30,750 nt of DNA. Origin: Brassicibacter mesophilus (GTDB taxonomy: Bacteria; Bacillota; Clostridia; Tissierellales; Proteiniboraceae). The notes under the pieces were generated by a model, which saw nothing but the letters and a program-made list of their open reading frames with translations, had not been told where the DNA came from and did not search any database. This document shows positions 14,847 to 21,984 of this stretch, piece after piece (position 1 is the first letter of the stretch; every line of letters starts with the position of its first letter). The stretch spans positions 1-30,750 of the forward strand of contig NZ_JBNPXI010000036.1 in the NCBI RefSeq assembly GCF_050433385.1. Reading direction: 5' to 3'. A program made the position numbers and the translations under genes.

Positions 14847-15950
14847 TCACAAAACATCTCCTCCAGTAATTCTATATACACTCTTATCTACATCAACTAA
14901 CTCATCAGTATCTATGTCATCAGTAGAAGTTATGATAGTCTGTATATCTTTAAAAGTAGACACAAGATATCTTCTACGGTTATAATCAAGCTCTGATAAA
15001 ACATCATCTAGTAAAAGAACTGGATATTCTCCTGTTTCCATGTTTATAAGCTCTACTTCTGCAAGCTTAAGAGACAGTGCAGCTGTCCTCTGCTGCCCTT
15101 GTGAACCAAATATCCTACAAGACAGTCCGTCAATAATTATTTCTATATCATCTCTATGAGGACCATACTCTGTTGTTCCTTTTTCAACATCTTTATCTAT
15201 ATTTTTCTCTAGTATTTCCTTAAAACGGTTTTGTATTTCTAGTTTACCCATGTCTATTATGTTAAATGATGACAAGTATTGAAGAATAAGCTCTTCATTA
15301 TTTCCTGTAAGCTTTTTATGAATATCTTGTGATATTAAAGAAAGCTTATTTAGAAAATCTACTCTATTCAAAATTATTTCTGCTCCTACACTAGACAATT
15401 GTGTATCCCATACATCCATTATTTTTAGCTTTTTTCTATCATACTGTGCTGTTTTAAGAAGATTATTCCTTTGCATCAAGATTTTGTTATATTTACTTAG
15501 ATTATATCTATATTTTGGCTTTATTTGAGATATTTCATTATCTAGAAAACCTCGTCTCTCGCTTGGTCCTTCTTTTACAAGCTTTAAGTCCTCAGGAGAA
15601 AATATTACTACATTCAACTGACCAATAAGCTCAGATACTTTACCTAGCTCAACCTTATTTACCCTTATTCTTTTCGCCTTATCTTTTTCTAGCTTAATTT
15701 CTATATATTTGTTATAATGCTCTTTTTTTACCTCTAGTCCTACATATGCTTTATCTTTATCAAGATTAATCAACTCTTTTTCTCGATTAGTTCTATATGA
15801 CTTTCCAGTAGAACAGATATAAATTGACTCTAATAGATTTGTCTTTCCTTGAGCATTATCACCTAAAAAGACATTCAATTTGCTATTTAATTGAATATCT
15901 ATTTTTTTATAGTTTCTAAAGTTGATTAGCTTAATGCTCTTTACATACAC
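14847..15950 (-). CDS. recF: DNA replication and repair protein RecF
   Basis: An SMC-like ATPase that loads RecA at single-strand gaps and stalled forks, 367 residues. It shows the Walker A GDNAQGKTN, the ABC signature in FGSQGQQRTAALSLKLAEV, and the Walker B PVLLLDDVLSELD. The start is a GTG at 15950 (VYVKSIKLINFRNY), 8 bases after AAAGGAG and matching the family N-terminus MYIQNLELTSYRNY. Another GTG three codons earlier overlaps that site. The remB start codon lies 17 bases past its stop. Confidence 0.95.
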   Translation of the reverse strand: MYVKSIKLINFRNYKKIDIQLNSKLNVFLGDNAQGKTNLLESIYICSTGKSYRTNREKELINLDKDKAYVGLEVKKEHYNKYIEIKLEKDKAKRIRVNKVELGKVSELIGQLNVVIFSPEDLKLVKEGPSERRGFLDNEISQIKPKYRYNLSKYNKILMQRNNLLKTAQYDRKKLKIMDVWDTQLSSVGAEIILNRVDFLNKLSLISQDIHKKLTGNNEELILQYLSSFNIIDMGKLEIQNRFKEILEKNIDKDVEKGTTEYGPHRDDIEIIIDGLSCRIFGSQGQQRTAALSLKLAEVELINMETGEYPVLLLDDVLSELDYNRRRYLVSTFKDIQTIITSTDDIDTDELVDVDKSVYRITGGDVL

Positions 15951-16104
15951 AAATAGCACTCCTTTAACAGAGTCATTTAATAAATATTTATATATAACAT
16001 TTTATAATTTTATCTTGCTATATTTATTTTATAATTTTAATCATTAAATATTTTAAATAACTACTTATACAAAGAAATCTTTAATGAAAACCATTAACTA
16101 ATAT

Positions 16105-16132
16105 ATTATATCATTTTTTTTTAAATCACCAA
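16105..16132 (-). promoter_or_regulatory. possible promoter of recF-remB-gyrB
   Basis: A perfect -10 TATAAT at 16110-16105 with a poor -35 (TTGGTG at 16132-16127) and a 16-base spacer, in the 221-base AT-rich gap between yaaA and recF. The leader would be about 150 bases. Otherwise that gap holds only a weak hairpin just past the yaaA stop (about 16151-16171). Confidence 0.35.
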
Positions 16133-16171
16133 ACAAATATTCTGTAAAACTTAGGAAATAATATTATTTTC

Positions 16172-16381
16172 CTATTTTACGATGAATATTTCCTGTCCAC
16201 TAACCTCAACTTTATCACCTTTTTTAATCTTTTTGCCTCTTTCATATACTACTTCATCATTAACTTTAATTTGGCCATCTTTTATTAAAAATTTGCTTTC
16301 TCCACCTGTTCCAGCAATACCTGCAAACTTTAACAGTTGATCAAGCCTAATAAATTCTGTTTTAATAGTAATTTCCACCAT
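16172..16381 (-). CDS. yaaA: S4-domain RNA-binding protein YaaA
   Basis: A 69-residue S4-fold protein: FIRLDQLLKFAGIAGTGGESKFLIKDGQIKVNDEVVYERGKKIKKGD. AAGGAG precedes the ATG. It sits between dnaN and recF as in Bacillus and other Clostridia. A link to ribosome assembly has been proposed in B. subtilis. It starts 55 bases after dnaN, past a small hairpin. Confidence 0.88.
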   Translation of the reverse strand: MVEITIKTEFIRLDQLLKFAGIAGTGGESKFLIKDGQIKVNDEVVYERGKKIKKGDKVEVSGQEIFIVK

Positions 16382-16407
16382 ATATTATCACTCCTTAAAT
16401 ATTAATA

Positions 16408-16429
16408 GACACCTATTTGTATAGGTGTC
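16408..16429 (-). terminator. hairpin between dnaN and yaaA (attenuator or weak terminator)
   Basis: A perfect 9-bp stem (GACACCTAT/ATAGGTGTC) with a 4-base loop. The minus strand continues TATTAATATTT, a weak U-tract, and the yaaA ribosome site follows at once. It may reduce rather than block readthrough. Confidence 0.5.
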
Positions 16430-16436
16430 CTTTAGT

Positions 16437-17543
16437 TTAATCCTCAGCTGCTAGTCTTACCGGTAAAATCAAGTATGTATAACTATTATCTTCCGCCGGT
16501 TTTATTATACATGGATTTACGTTACTTACTAGATTCATTACTATTTCTTCGCTGTCTATTACCCTTATACCATCTAATATATATTTTGAGTTGAAAGCAA
16601 TCTTTATATCATTGCCTTCAAGCTCAATTGGTATTTCTTCATAAACATTACCAATCTCCGAGTTAGATGTTATAACTAATTTATCATCTGATATTTCAAA
16701 TTTTACTAAGTTATTTTTACCTTCTCTAGCAAGCAATGATGCTCTTTCTATACTTTCCTGGATATCTTTAGTTTTTACCTTTACTCTTGATTTATACTCA
16801 TTTCTAATTATATCTTTATAATTTAAAAACTGTCCTTCAAGTAGCCTTGAAGTTATTACAGTTTTTCCAAGATTAAATATTACATGACTCGAAGTACACA
16901 TAATACTTACATCTGAATCATCATCATCTAGTATTTTGCTTACTTCATTGAGTGTCTTCGAAGGTATTACAACCTTTATATCCTCGTTACTATTTATTGA
17001 TACATTTTTTACTGCAAGTCTATAACCGTCTAATGCAACTAGTGCAGCATTATTACTATTTATTTCAAGAAGAGCACCTGTCAATATAGGTCTTGTTTCA
17101 TCTTGTGCTGTTGCAAATATTGTTTGCTTTATCATATGTTTTAACAAATCCTTAGGAATATTGAAAAAATCCTTATCATCAATCTGAGGAAGCTGTGGAT
17201 ATTCTAGAGATGATTGACCTATAATATTAAATTTTGAATTTCCACAATTAATGTGAATGCTATTGTTTTCTTTGACCTCTATATCCACAGGCATATCTGG
17301 GAGTTTTCGAATAATATCTCCAAATATTTTAGATGTTACAACTATACTTCCTTCTTCATATATATCACATGCTAAAGATGATTCGATACCTATTTCTAAA
17401 TCTGTCCCAGTTAATTTTAATTGACCTTCACTTGCTTCAATAAGTATACCACTTAATATAGGTAAAGTAGTTTTAGAAGATATACCTTTTTGAACTATAT
17501 TTATACCTTTAGATAACTCTCTTTGTTCAATACGCAGTTTCAA
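16437..17543 (-). CDS. dnaN: DNA polymerase III beta subunit (sliding clamp)
   Basis: The clamp that tethers the replicative polymerase to DNA, 368 residues in three repeated domains, with the typical start LKLRIEQRELSKGINIVQKGISSKTTLPILSGI. The longest ORF begins 17 codons further upstream, inside the AT-rich origin, and that extension is not family-like. The start is a TTG at 17543, preceded by AAAGGAGG with a 10-base gap. That gap is itself a perfect DnaA box (TTATCCACA). DnaA bound there would sit on the dnaN translation start region. The gene follows dnaA across the origin. Confidence 0.95.
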   Translation of the reverse strand: MKLRIEQRELSKGINIVQKGISSKTTLPILSGILIEASEGQLKLTGTDLEIGIESSLACDIYEEGSIVVTSKIFGDIIRKLPDMPVDIEVKENNSIHINCGNSKFNIIGQSSLEYPQLPQIDDKDFFNIPKDLLKHMIKQTIFATAQDETRPILTGALLEINSNNAALVALDGYRLAVKNVSINSNEDIKVVIPSKTLNEVSKILDDDDSDVSIMCTSSHVIFNLGKTVITSRLLEGQFLNYKDIIRNEYKSRVKVKTKDIQESIERASLLAREGKNNLVKFEISDDKLVITSNSEIGNVYEEIPIELEGNDIKIAFNSKYILDGIRVIDSEEIVMNLVSNVNPCIIKPAEDNSYTYLILPVRLAAED

Positions 17544-17789
17544 TTGTGGATAACCTCCTTTTAATAAAATGATATATATAAATAAACTAAACATTAGTAG
17601 TAATAGTAGTAGGGGGTGTTAATATGGGGATAACTATATATATGTCTAAAATATACGTAAGAATAGCTGTTGATAAAATGTTTATATAGATTAATAAATT
17701 ATCCACACAACTAACATTGAGCTTTAATAATTTTAAGCATTAAAAGATATCAACAATCTGTTAACAGCTTTCTAACATATAATTGTTGA
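17544..17789. other. oriC unwinding region: DnaA boxes, GC patch, DnaA-trios, AT-rich stretch
   Basis: The dnaA-dnaN gap. DnaA boxes: TTATCCACA at 17699-17707 (+), TTATCAACA at 17676-17668 (-), TTATCCCCA at 17633-17625 (-), a degenerate box at 17625-17617 (-), and TTATCCACA at 17553-17545 (-); an imperfect ATATCAACA is at 17747-17755. Next to the 17617-17633 pair comes a G4 patch (17613-17616). Then six consecutive trinucleotides on the plus strand (17595-17612: TAG TAG TAA TAG TAG TAG) read 3' to 5' as GAT/AAT DnaA-trios. An AT-only-like stretch (17557-17594) follows toward dnaN. Order and orientation equal the B. subtilis basal unwinding system. Confidence 0.88.
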
Positions 17790-19127
17790 TTACTTTCCTT
17801 TAATTTCATCTACTAATTCTTCAATTTTACTTTTTAGTTCTAAATTACTTTGAATATCAGTTGATATCTTATCATATGCATGTATTACAGTAGTATGATC
17901 TCTACCGCCGAACTCCTCGCCTATTTTAGGTAGAGACAAATCAGTCAACTCTCTACATAAGTACATAGCTATTTGTCTTGGGTAAGATATAGCTCTTGTT
18001 CTTTTCTTTGAACTGAAATCTTCTACCTTTATATTTAGGTTTTTTGCAGTGACTTCTTTTATTAGCTTCACATTTATTTCTTTAGGTCTACTGTTTGATA
18101 TTATGTCTTTAAGTGCTTCGCTAGCTAAATCAACAGTTATTTCTCTATTAGTTAGTGAAGAATAAGCTACAATTCTTATTAAAGCACCTTCTAGTTCTCT
18201 AATATTTGATTGTATCTTAGTAGCAATATAGAGAGTTACATCATTAGGAACATCGATATTTTCTACTTTTGCTTTTTTTCTTAGTATTGCTATTCTTGTC
18301 TCTAAATCTGGTGGTTGAATATCAGCAATAAGTCCCCATTCAAATCTTGACCTGAGCCTATCTTCTAACGTAGGTATTTCTTTAGGTGGTCTATCACTTG
18401 AGATAATGATCTGTTTATTTGCTTCGTGAAGAGCATTAAAAGTATGGAAAAACTCTTCTTGTGTTCGTTCTTTGCCAGCTATAAACTGAATATCGTCTAC
18501 TAGTAATACGTCAACATTCCTATATTTGTTTCTAAATTCAACATTTCTGTCATCTCTTATGGAGTTGATCAATTCATTAGTAAATTTTTCAGAGGAAACG
18601 TATACAACACTTGCCTTAGGATTTTGATTTAAAATATAATGGCCGATCGCATGCATCAAGTGTGTTTTTCCTAGTCCAACTCCTCCGTATATAAATAATG
18701 GATTATATGCCATAGCAGGGGCTTCTGCTACAGCTAATGAGGCAGCATGAGCGAATCTGTTACTATTACCTATAACGAATGTATCAAAAGTGTACTTTGG
18801 GTTTAACTGTGATCTAGATGAGCTATTTTCAACTACCTCACTCTGTGCAGTTTGTCCAAAATCGTTCGATATTTCTTCACCAGGTATAAGAAACTTAACA
18901 TTGAAGTCAATATTGGATACTTGTTTTATTGCATTTTTTATTAGAGTTAAATATCTGGCCTCTAATATTCCTTTTGTAAATTCATTTGGAGCTCCTAAAA
19001 TGATTTGATTATCATTAATAGCTACAGGCTCTATAGTTTTAAGCCATGTATTAAAGCTTACTTCGGTTAGTTCGCTTTTTATAAGTTTTAAAGAGCCAAT
19101 CCAAATTTCGTCTAAGTTTAAACCCAT
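17790..19127 (-). CDS. dnaA: chromosomal replication initiator protein DnaA
   Basis: The AAA+ initiator that binds DnaA boxes and opens oriC, 445 residues. Domain I covers residues 1-80 (LDEIWIGSLKLIKSELTEVSFNTWL), followed by a linker. The AAA+ core has Walker A GGVGLGKT (148-155) and Walker B LLVDDIQF (208-215). Domain IV carries the box-reading signature GGRDHTTVIHAYDKI. The ATG at 19127 is chosen because GGAGG lies 7 bases upstream; an earlier in-frame ATG overlaps that site. DnaA boxes lie on both sides of the gene, so autoregulation is likely. Confidence 0.98.
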   Translation of the reverse strand: MGLNLDEIWIGSLKLIKSELTEVSFNTWLKTIEPVAINDNQIILGAPNEFTKGILEARYLTLIKNAIKQVSNIDFNVKFLIPGEEISNDFGQTAQSEVVENSSSRSQLNPKYTFDTFVIGNSNRFAHAASLAVAEAPAMAYNPLFIYGGVGLGKTHLMHAIGHYILNQNPKASVVYVSSEKFTNELINSIRDDRNVEFRNKYRNVDVLLVDDIQFIAGKERTQEEFFHTFNALHEANKQIIISSDRPPKEIPTLEDRLRSRFEWGLIADIQPPDLETRIAILRKKAKVENIDVPNDVTLYIATKIQSNIRELEGALIRIVAYSSLTNREITVDLASEALKDIISNSRPKEINVKLIKEVTAKNLNIKVEDFSSKKRTRAISYPRQIAMYLCRELTDLSLPKIGEEFGGRDHTTVIHAYDKISTDIQSNLELKSKIEELVDEIKGK

Positions 19128-19142
19128 TTTTTTCCCTCCCAT

Positions 19143-19600
19143 CTATTAAAAGATTATTGTCCAAATAAAGATAGTTTATAAGCTACTTATTAAAGACATA
19201 AAAAAATTATCTACAGATTTATCCACAGGGGCATTGCAATTAGATGAATAGCAAATGAATAAAATTTATCAACATGGAAATTATAAGAATTGTGGATAAA
19301 ATGTTGAAAAAACAATAAAAGACGAAAAAAAATAAGTGAATTGATATTTGTTAACAGGATCACTTATATCGTCATGTGGACAAAAAAGCAGATATTTAGG
19401 ATAATTATTAGGTAACAATTAACAGGATGAAAAAGTTATACACAGTATTATCCACAACATGTTGATAAGTTGTTTAATTGTTAATAAATAATCCACATTT
19501 TTATTTAATAATATCAGAAATATACAATATTATCAACAATAATATTAAGATATCCACAGATATAACAAACTGTGAAGAATCTTATTAACAACTAGATAAA
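19143..19600. other. DnaA-box cluster upstream of dnaA (second part of bipartite oriC)
   Basis: A gene-free AT-rich stretch with many DnaA boxes. Perfect TTATCCACA: 19219-19227 (+), 19299-19291 (-), 19448-19456 (+). TTATACACA: 19436-19444 (+). TTATCAACA: 19266-19274 (+), 19468-19460 (-), 19530-19538 (+). One-mismatch forms: 19207-19215, 19383-19375, 19489-19497 and 19550-19558. Three boxes crowd into 19436-19468. As in B. subtilis, this cluster may act with the dnaA-dnaN region as a bipartite origin and also control dnaA. Confidence 0.85.
19245..19272 (-). promoter_or_regulatory. possible dnaA promoter overlapping a DnaA box
   Basis: -35 TTGATA at 19272-19267, a 16-base spacer, and -10 TATTCA at 19250-19245. 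The -35 lies inside the DnaA box at 19266-19274, and another perfect box lies just downstream. This would give direct autorepression. The -10 is imperfect, so the assignment is tentative. Confidence 0.35.
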
Positions 19601-19621
19601 ATGCTTTTTAATTATAAATTC

Positions 19622-19650
19622 TTGACATTATGTCTATATATGAATATAAT
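19622..19650 (+). promoter_or_regulatory. consensus promoter of rpmH-rnpA-yidD-yidC-jag
   Basis: A perfect TTGACA at 19622-19627, a 17-base spacer and a perfect TATAAT at 19645-19650, giving a leader of about 75 bases before rpmH. A maximal promoter suits a ribosomal protein gene. Confidence 0.9.
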
Positions 19651-19731
19651 CAATAGTAGTGTCTGCGTTTTTTTAGATAATACAATATTTAATTTTATAT
19701 AAGCTGCCAGCATTTGAAGGGGGTGTATAGC

Positions 19732-19866
19732 ATGAAAAGAACATATCAACCTAAAAAGAGACAAAGAAGTAAAGAGCATGGTTTTAGAAAAAGAATGAGA
19801 ACAAGTTCAGGAAGAGATGTATTAAAAAGACGTAGAAGAAAAGGCAGAAAAAGATTGACAGCATAA
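19732..19866 (+). CDS. rpmH: 50S ribosomal protein L34
   Basis: A 44-residue, highly basic protein that reads MKRTYQPKKRQRSKEHGFRK and ends in RKGRKRLTA, a complete L34. GAAGGGGGTG provides the ribosome binding site. It is the first gene of the rightward origin operon and stands next to rnpA, as in nearly all bacteria. It is short enough to be missed by a minimum-length ORF search. Confidence 0.97.
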   Translation: MKRTYQPKKRQRSKEHGFRKRMRTSSGRDVLKRRRRKGRKRLTA

Positions 19867-19888
19867 GGCCGCATAATGTGGCCTTTTT
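19865..19888 (+). terminator. terminator/attenuator between rpmH and rnpA
   Basis: A stem AAGGCCGCA/TGTGGCCTT (nine pairs, one of them G-T) with loop TAA is followed by five T residues. It begins in the rpmH stop codon. It would let much L34 mRNA be made with only some readthrough into rnpA. Confidence 0.75.
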
Positions 19889-19923
19889 ATTCAATTTAAA
19901 GGAAACTTCTGAGGAGTTTTTCA

Positions 19924-20268
19924 ATGGATGATAAACAAAGGTTAAAAAGCAATAGAGAGTTTAGGAATGTGTATGACACTGGGAAATCATTTGCAAACAA
20001 ATATTTAGTTATTTTTTTTGTAAAAAATAACTTGGACAAAAATCGTATTGGAATCGCTACTACGAAAAAGATTGGAAATAGTGTTGTTAGAAATAAGATT
20101 AGAAGACGTATAAAAGAATCGTATCGATTGAATACCAACAAGGTGAAACAAGGGTATGATATAGTTTTTTTATCTAGAGTTAATGCGAAAAATGCAAACT
20201 ATAAAGAGATTGAGAGTGCATTATTGCATTTAGTAAAGATAAGTGGATTATCAAAAAAAGGTGAATAA
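19924..20268 (+). CDS. rnpA: ribonuclease P protein component
   Basis: The protein cofactor of RNase P, which with the P RNA removes tRNA 5' leaders. It has 114 residues with the RNR signature NSVVRNKIRRRIKESYR and the N-terminal LKSNREFRNVYDTGKSFANKYLVIFF. GAGGAG stands 7 bases before the ATG. yidD follows two bases after the stop. Confidence 0.95.
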   Translation: MDDKQRLKSNREFRNVYDTGKSFANKYLVIFFVKNNLDKNRIGIATTKKIGNSVVRNKIRRRIKESYRLNTNKVKQGYDIVFLSRVNAKNANYKEIESALLHLVKISGLSKKGE

Positions 20269-20270
20269 GT

Positions 20271-20480
20271 ATGAAGAAAATAGCAATACTTTTAATAAAG
20301 CTATATCAGAAAGTAATTTCTCCTATAAAGCCTCGTACGTGTAGATTTTATCCATCATGTTCAGAATATTCAATTCAAGCCATTAACAAATATGGTTTTA
20401 TTAGTGGTGGATATAAGAGTATAAAAAGGATTTTAAGATGTAATCCATTTAACCCAGGAGGATATGATCCTCTAAAATAA
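20271..20480 (+). CDS. yidD: membrane protein insertion efficiency factor YidD
   Basis: A 69-residue protein with an N-terminal amphipathic/membrane segment (IAILLIKLYQKVISPIKP), the family motif CRFYPSCSEYS, and the C-terminal RCNPFNPGGYDPLK. It aids YidC/Sec-dependent insertion. The ribosome site (AAGGTG) lies inside the end of rnpA, so the two are coupled, and yidC follows after 15 bases. Confidence 0.95.
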   Translation: MKKIAILLIKLYQKVISPIKPRTCRFYPSCSEYSIQAINKYGFISGGYKSIKRILRCNPFNPGGYDPLK

Positions 20481-20495
20481 GAAGGGGGTTATTTA

Positions 20496-21260
20496 ATGAT
20501 AGATATTTTTGCTAAGCCGTTGGGGGCTTTGCTTAAGATTGTATATGGTTTTGTGTCAGGTATAGGGATGGATTTTGCTAGTTTATCTGCATTTTCTATA
20601 GCTGTCATAATTACAACAATAATTTTTAAGTTTTTGTTATTACCTTTAACTCTTAAACAGATGAAATCAATGAAGGGTATGCAGGAAATTCAACCTAAGC
20701 TTCAAGAGTTACAGAAAAAATACAAAAATGACCCTCAAACTTTGAATACAAAGACTATGGAGCTGTATAAGGAGCATAAAGTAAATCCTTTCGGAGGATG
20801 TTTTCCACTTTTAATTCAATTTCCTATAATTATTGCATTCTTTAGAGTAATGCAAACGCCTGTTCCTTATGTATTTAAAGATCAAGCGACATACGATGCT
20901 ATAAATAAAAGTTTTTTATGGATAAAGGATATTGCACTTGCACCTAATGCATTAGTTGATGGTGTAATGAATGGATTGCAAGTTGGCACCTTTAATGTTC
21001 CAATACTTGCGATTATAGCTGCTGTTACTACTTATTTTTCAAGTAAAATGATGTCTACAGCACAGCAAGGTGCTCAGAATGATCAAGCTCAAGCTACTCA
21101 AAAGACTATGACTATAATGATGCCTATATTTATACTATGGATTGGAGCAAAATATGCAGCAGGATTAACATTGTATTGGGTTGTAAGTAATGTTTTCCAA
21201 ATTGTACAACAGTATTTTACTAATAGATCTTTAGGTAAGGTTAAGGAGGAATCTAATTAA
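20496..21260 (+). CDS. yidC: membrane protein insertase YidC/Oxa1
   Basis: An insertase for membrane proteins, 254 residues. Around five helices are seen: 27-48, a cytoplasmic hairpin (KQMKSMKGMQEIQPKLQELQKKYKND), then NPFGGCFPLLIQFPIIIAFFRVM, 167-184 and 206-240. It lacks the lipobox of Bacillus SpoIIIJ, as is common in Clostridia. GAAGGGGG precedes the ATG. The jag start codon follows the stop after one base. Confidence 0.95.
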   Translation: MIDIFAKPLGALLKIVYGFVSGIGMDFASLSAFSIAVIITTIIFKFLLLPLTLKQMKSMKGMQEIQPKLQELQKKYKNDPQTLNTKTMELYKEHKVNPFGGCFPLLIQFPIIIAFFRVMQTPVPYVFKDQATYDAINKSFLWIKDIALAPNALVDGVMNGLQVGTFNVPILAIIAAVTTYFSSKMMSTAQQGAQNDQAQATQKTMTIMMPIFILWIGAKYAAGLTLYWVVSNVFQIVQQYFTNRSLGKVKEESN

Positions 21261-21261
21261 T

Positions 21262-21888
21262 ATGAAGTCTATAGTAAAAACAGCAAAGACTGTTGATGAA
21301 GCTGTTAATATAGCATTGAAAGAATTGAATGCTGAGAAAGAAGATGTAACTATAGAAGTACTTGAAGAACCTAGCAAAGGTTTGTTTGGGCTTATAGGTA
21401 CTAAAGAAGCAAAGGTTAGAGTTACATCAACTAATGATCCTGTAGAGATAGCCCATGATTTTTTAGAACTGATATTTAGCAAAATGGATATTAAAGGGAA
21501 AATACGCACAGAGAAGAAGGGTAATGACCTTTTAGTTAATATTGAAGATATTAGTAGCTCTGATATGGGGATATTGATAGGTAAAAGAGGCGCAACCTTA
21601 GACTCATTACAATATATTCTTAGCCTTGTTATTAACAAAAATAGAGACAAGTACGTTAGAGTACTATTAGATACTGAAAACTATAGACAAAAAAGAGAAG
21701 AGACATTGATTAGGTTAGCTAAGAAAATGGCAAGTAAAGCAAAAAGTTTGAGAAAGACAGTAAGACTCGAACCTATGAATCCTTATGAGAGAAGAATTAT
21801 TCATTCAGCTTTACAAAATGACTCTAGTATCGTTACTTACAGTGAAGGAGAAGAGCCCTTTAGAAGAGTTGTAATAGGACTTAAGTAA
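21262..21888 (+). CDS. jag: RNA-binding protein KhpB (Jag/SpoIIIJ-associated)
   Basis: 208 residues in three parts: Jag-N (1-50, with VLEEPSKGLFGLIGTKEAKV), a KH domain (GILIGKRGATLDSLQYILSLVINK), and an R3H domain (KTVRLEPMNPYERRIIHSALQ). The KH loop GKRG is intact. In other Firmicutes it pairs with KhpA to bind RNA and affects cell elongation. A ribosome site GGAGG lies in the end of yidC, so the two are translationally coupled. Confidence 0.93.
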   Translation: MKSIVKTAKTVDEAVNIALKELNAEKEDVTIEVLEEPSKGLFGLIGTKEAKVRVTSTNDPVEIAHDFLELIFSKMDIKGKIRTEKKGNDLLVNIEDISSSDMGILIGKRGATLDSLQYILSLVINKNRDKYVRVLLDTENYRQKREETLIRLAKKMASKAKSLRKTVRLEPMNPYERRIIHSALQNDSSIVTYSEGEEPFRRVVIGLK

Positions 21889-21896
21889 TTATAATT

Positions 21897-21920
21897 AAAC
21901 CCAGTATTTATACTGGGTTT
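21897..21920 (+). terminator. terminator after jag
   Basis: A perfect 10-bp stem AAACCCAGTA/TACTGGGTTT with loop TTTA. The tail ATATTATGTT is U-rich but broken, so termination may be partial, and mnmE could receive readthrough. Confidence 0.65.
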
Positions 21921-21984
21921 ATATTATGTTATAGTGTTTTTTGGTATACTAATAATACTATTAGATAAGTTGGGGTGGTTAATA

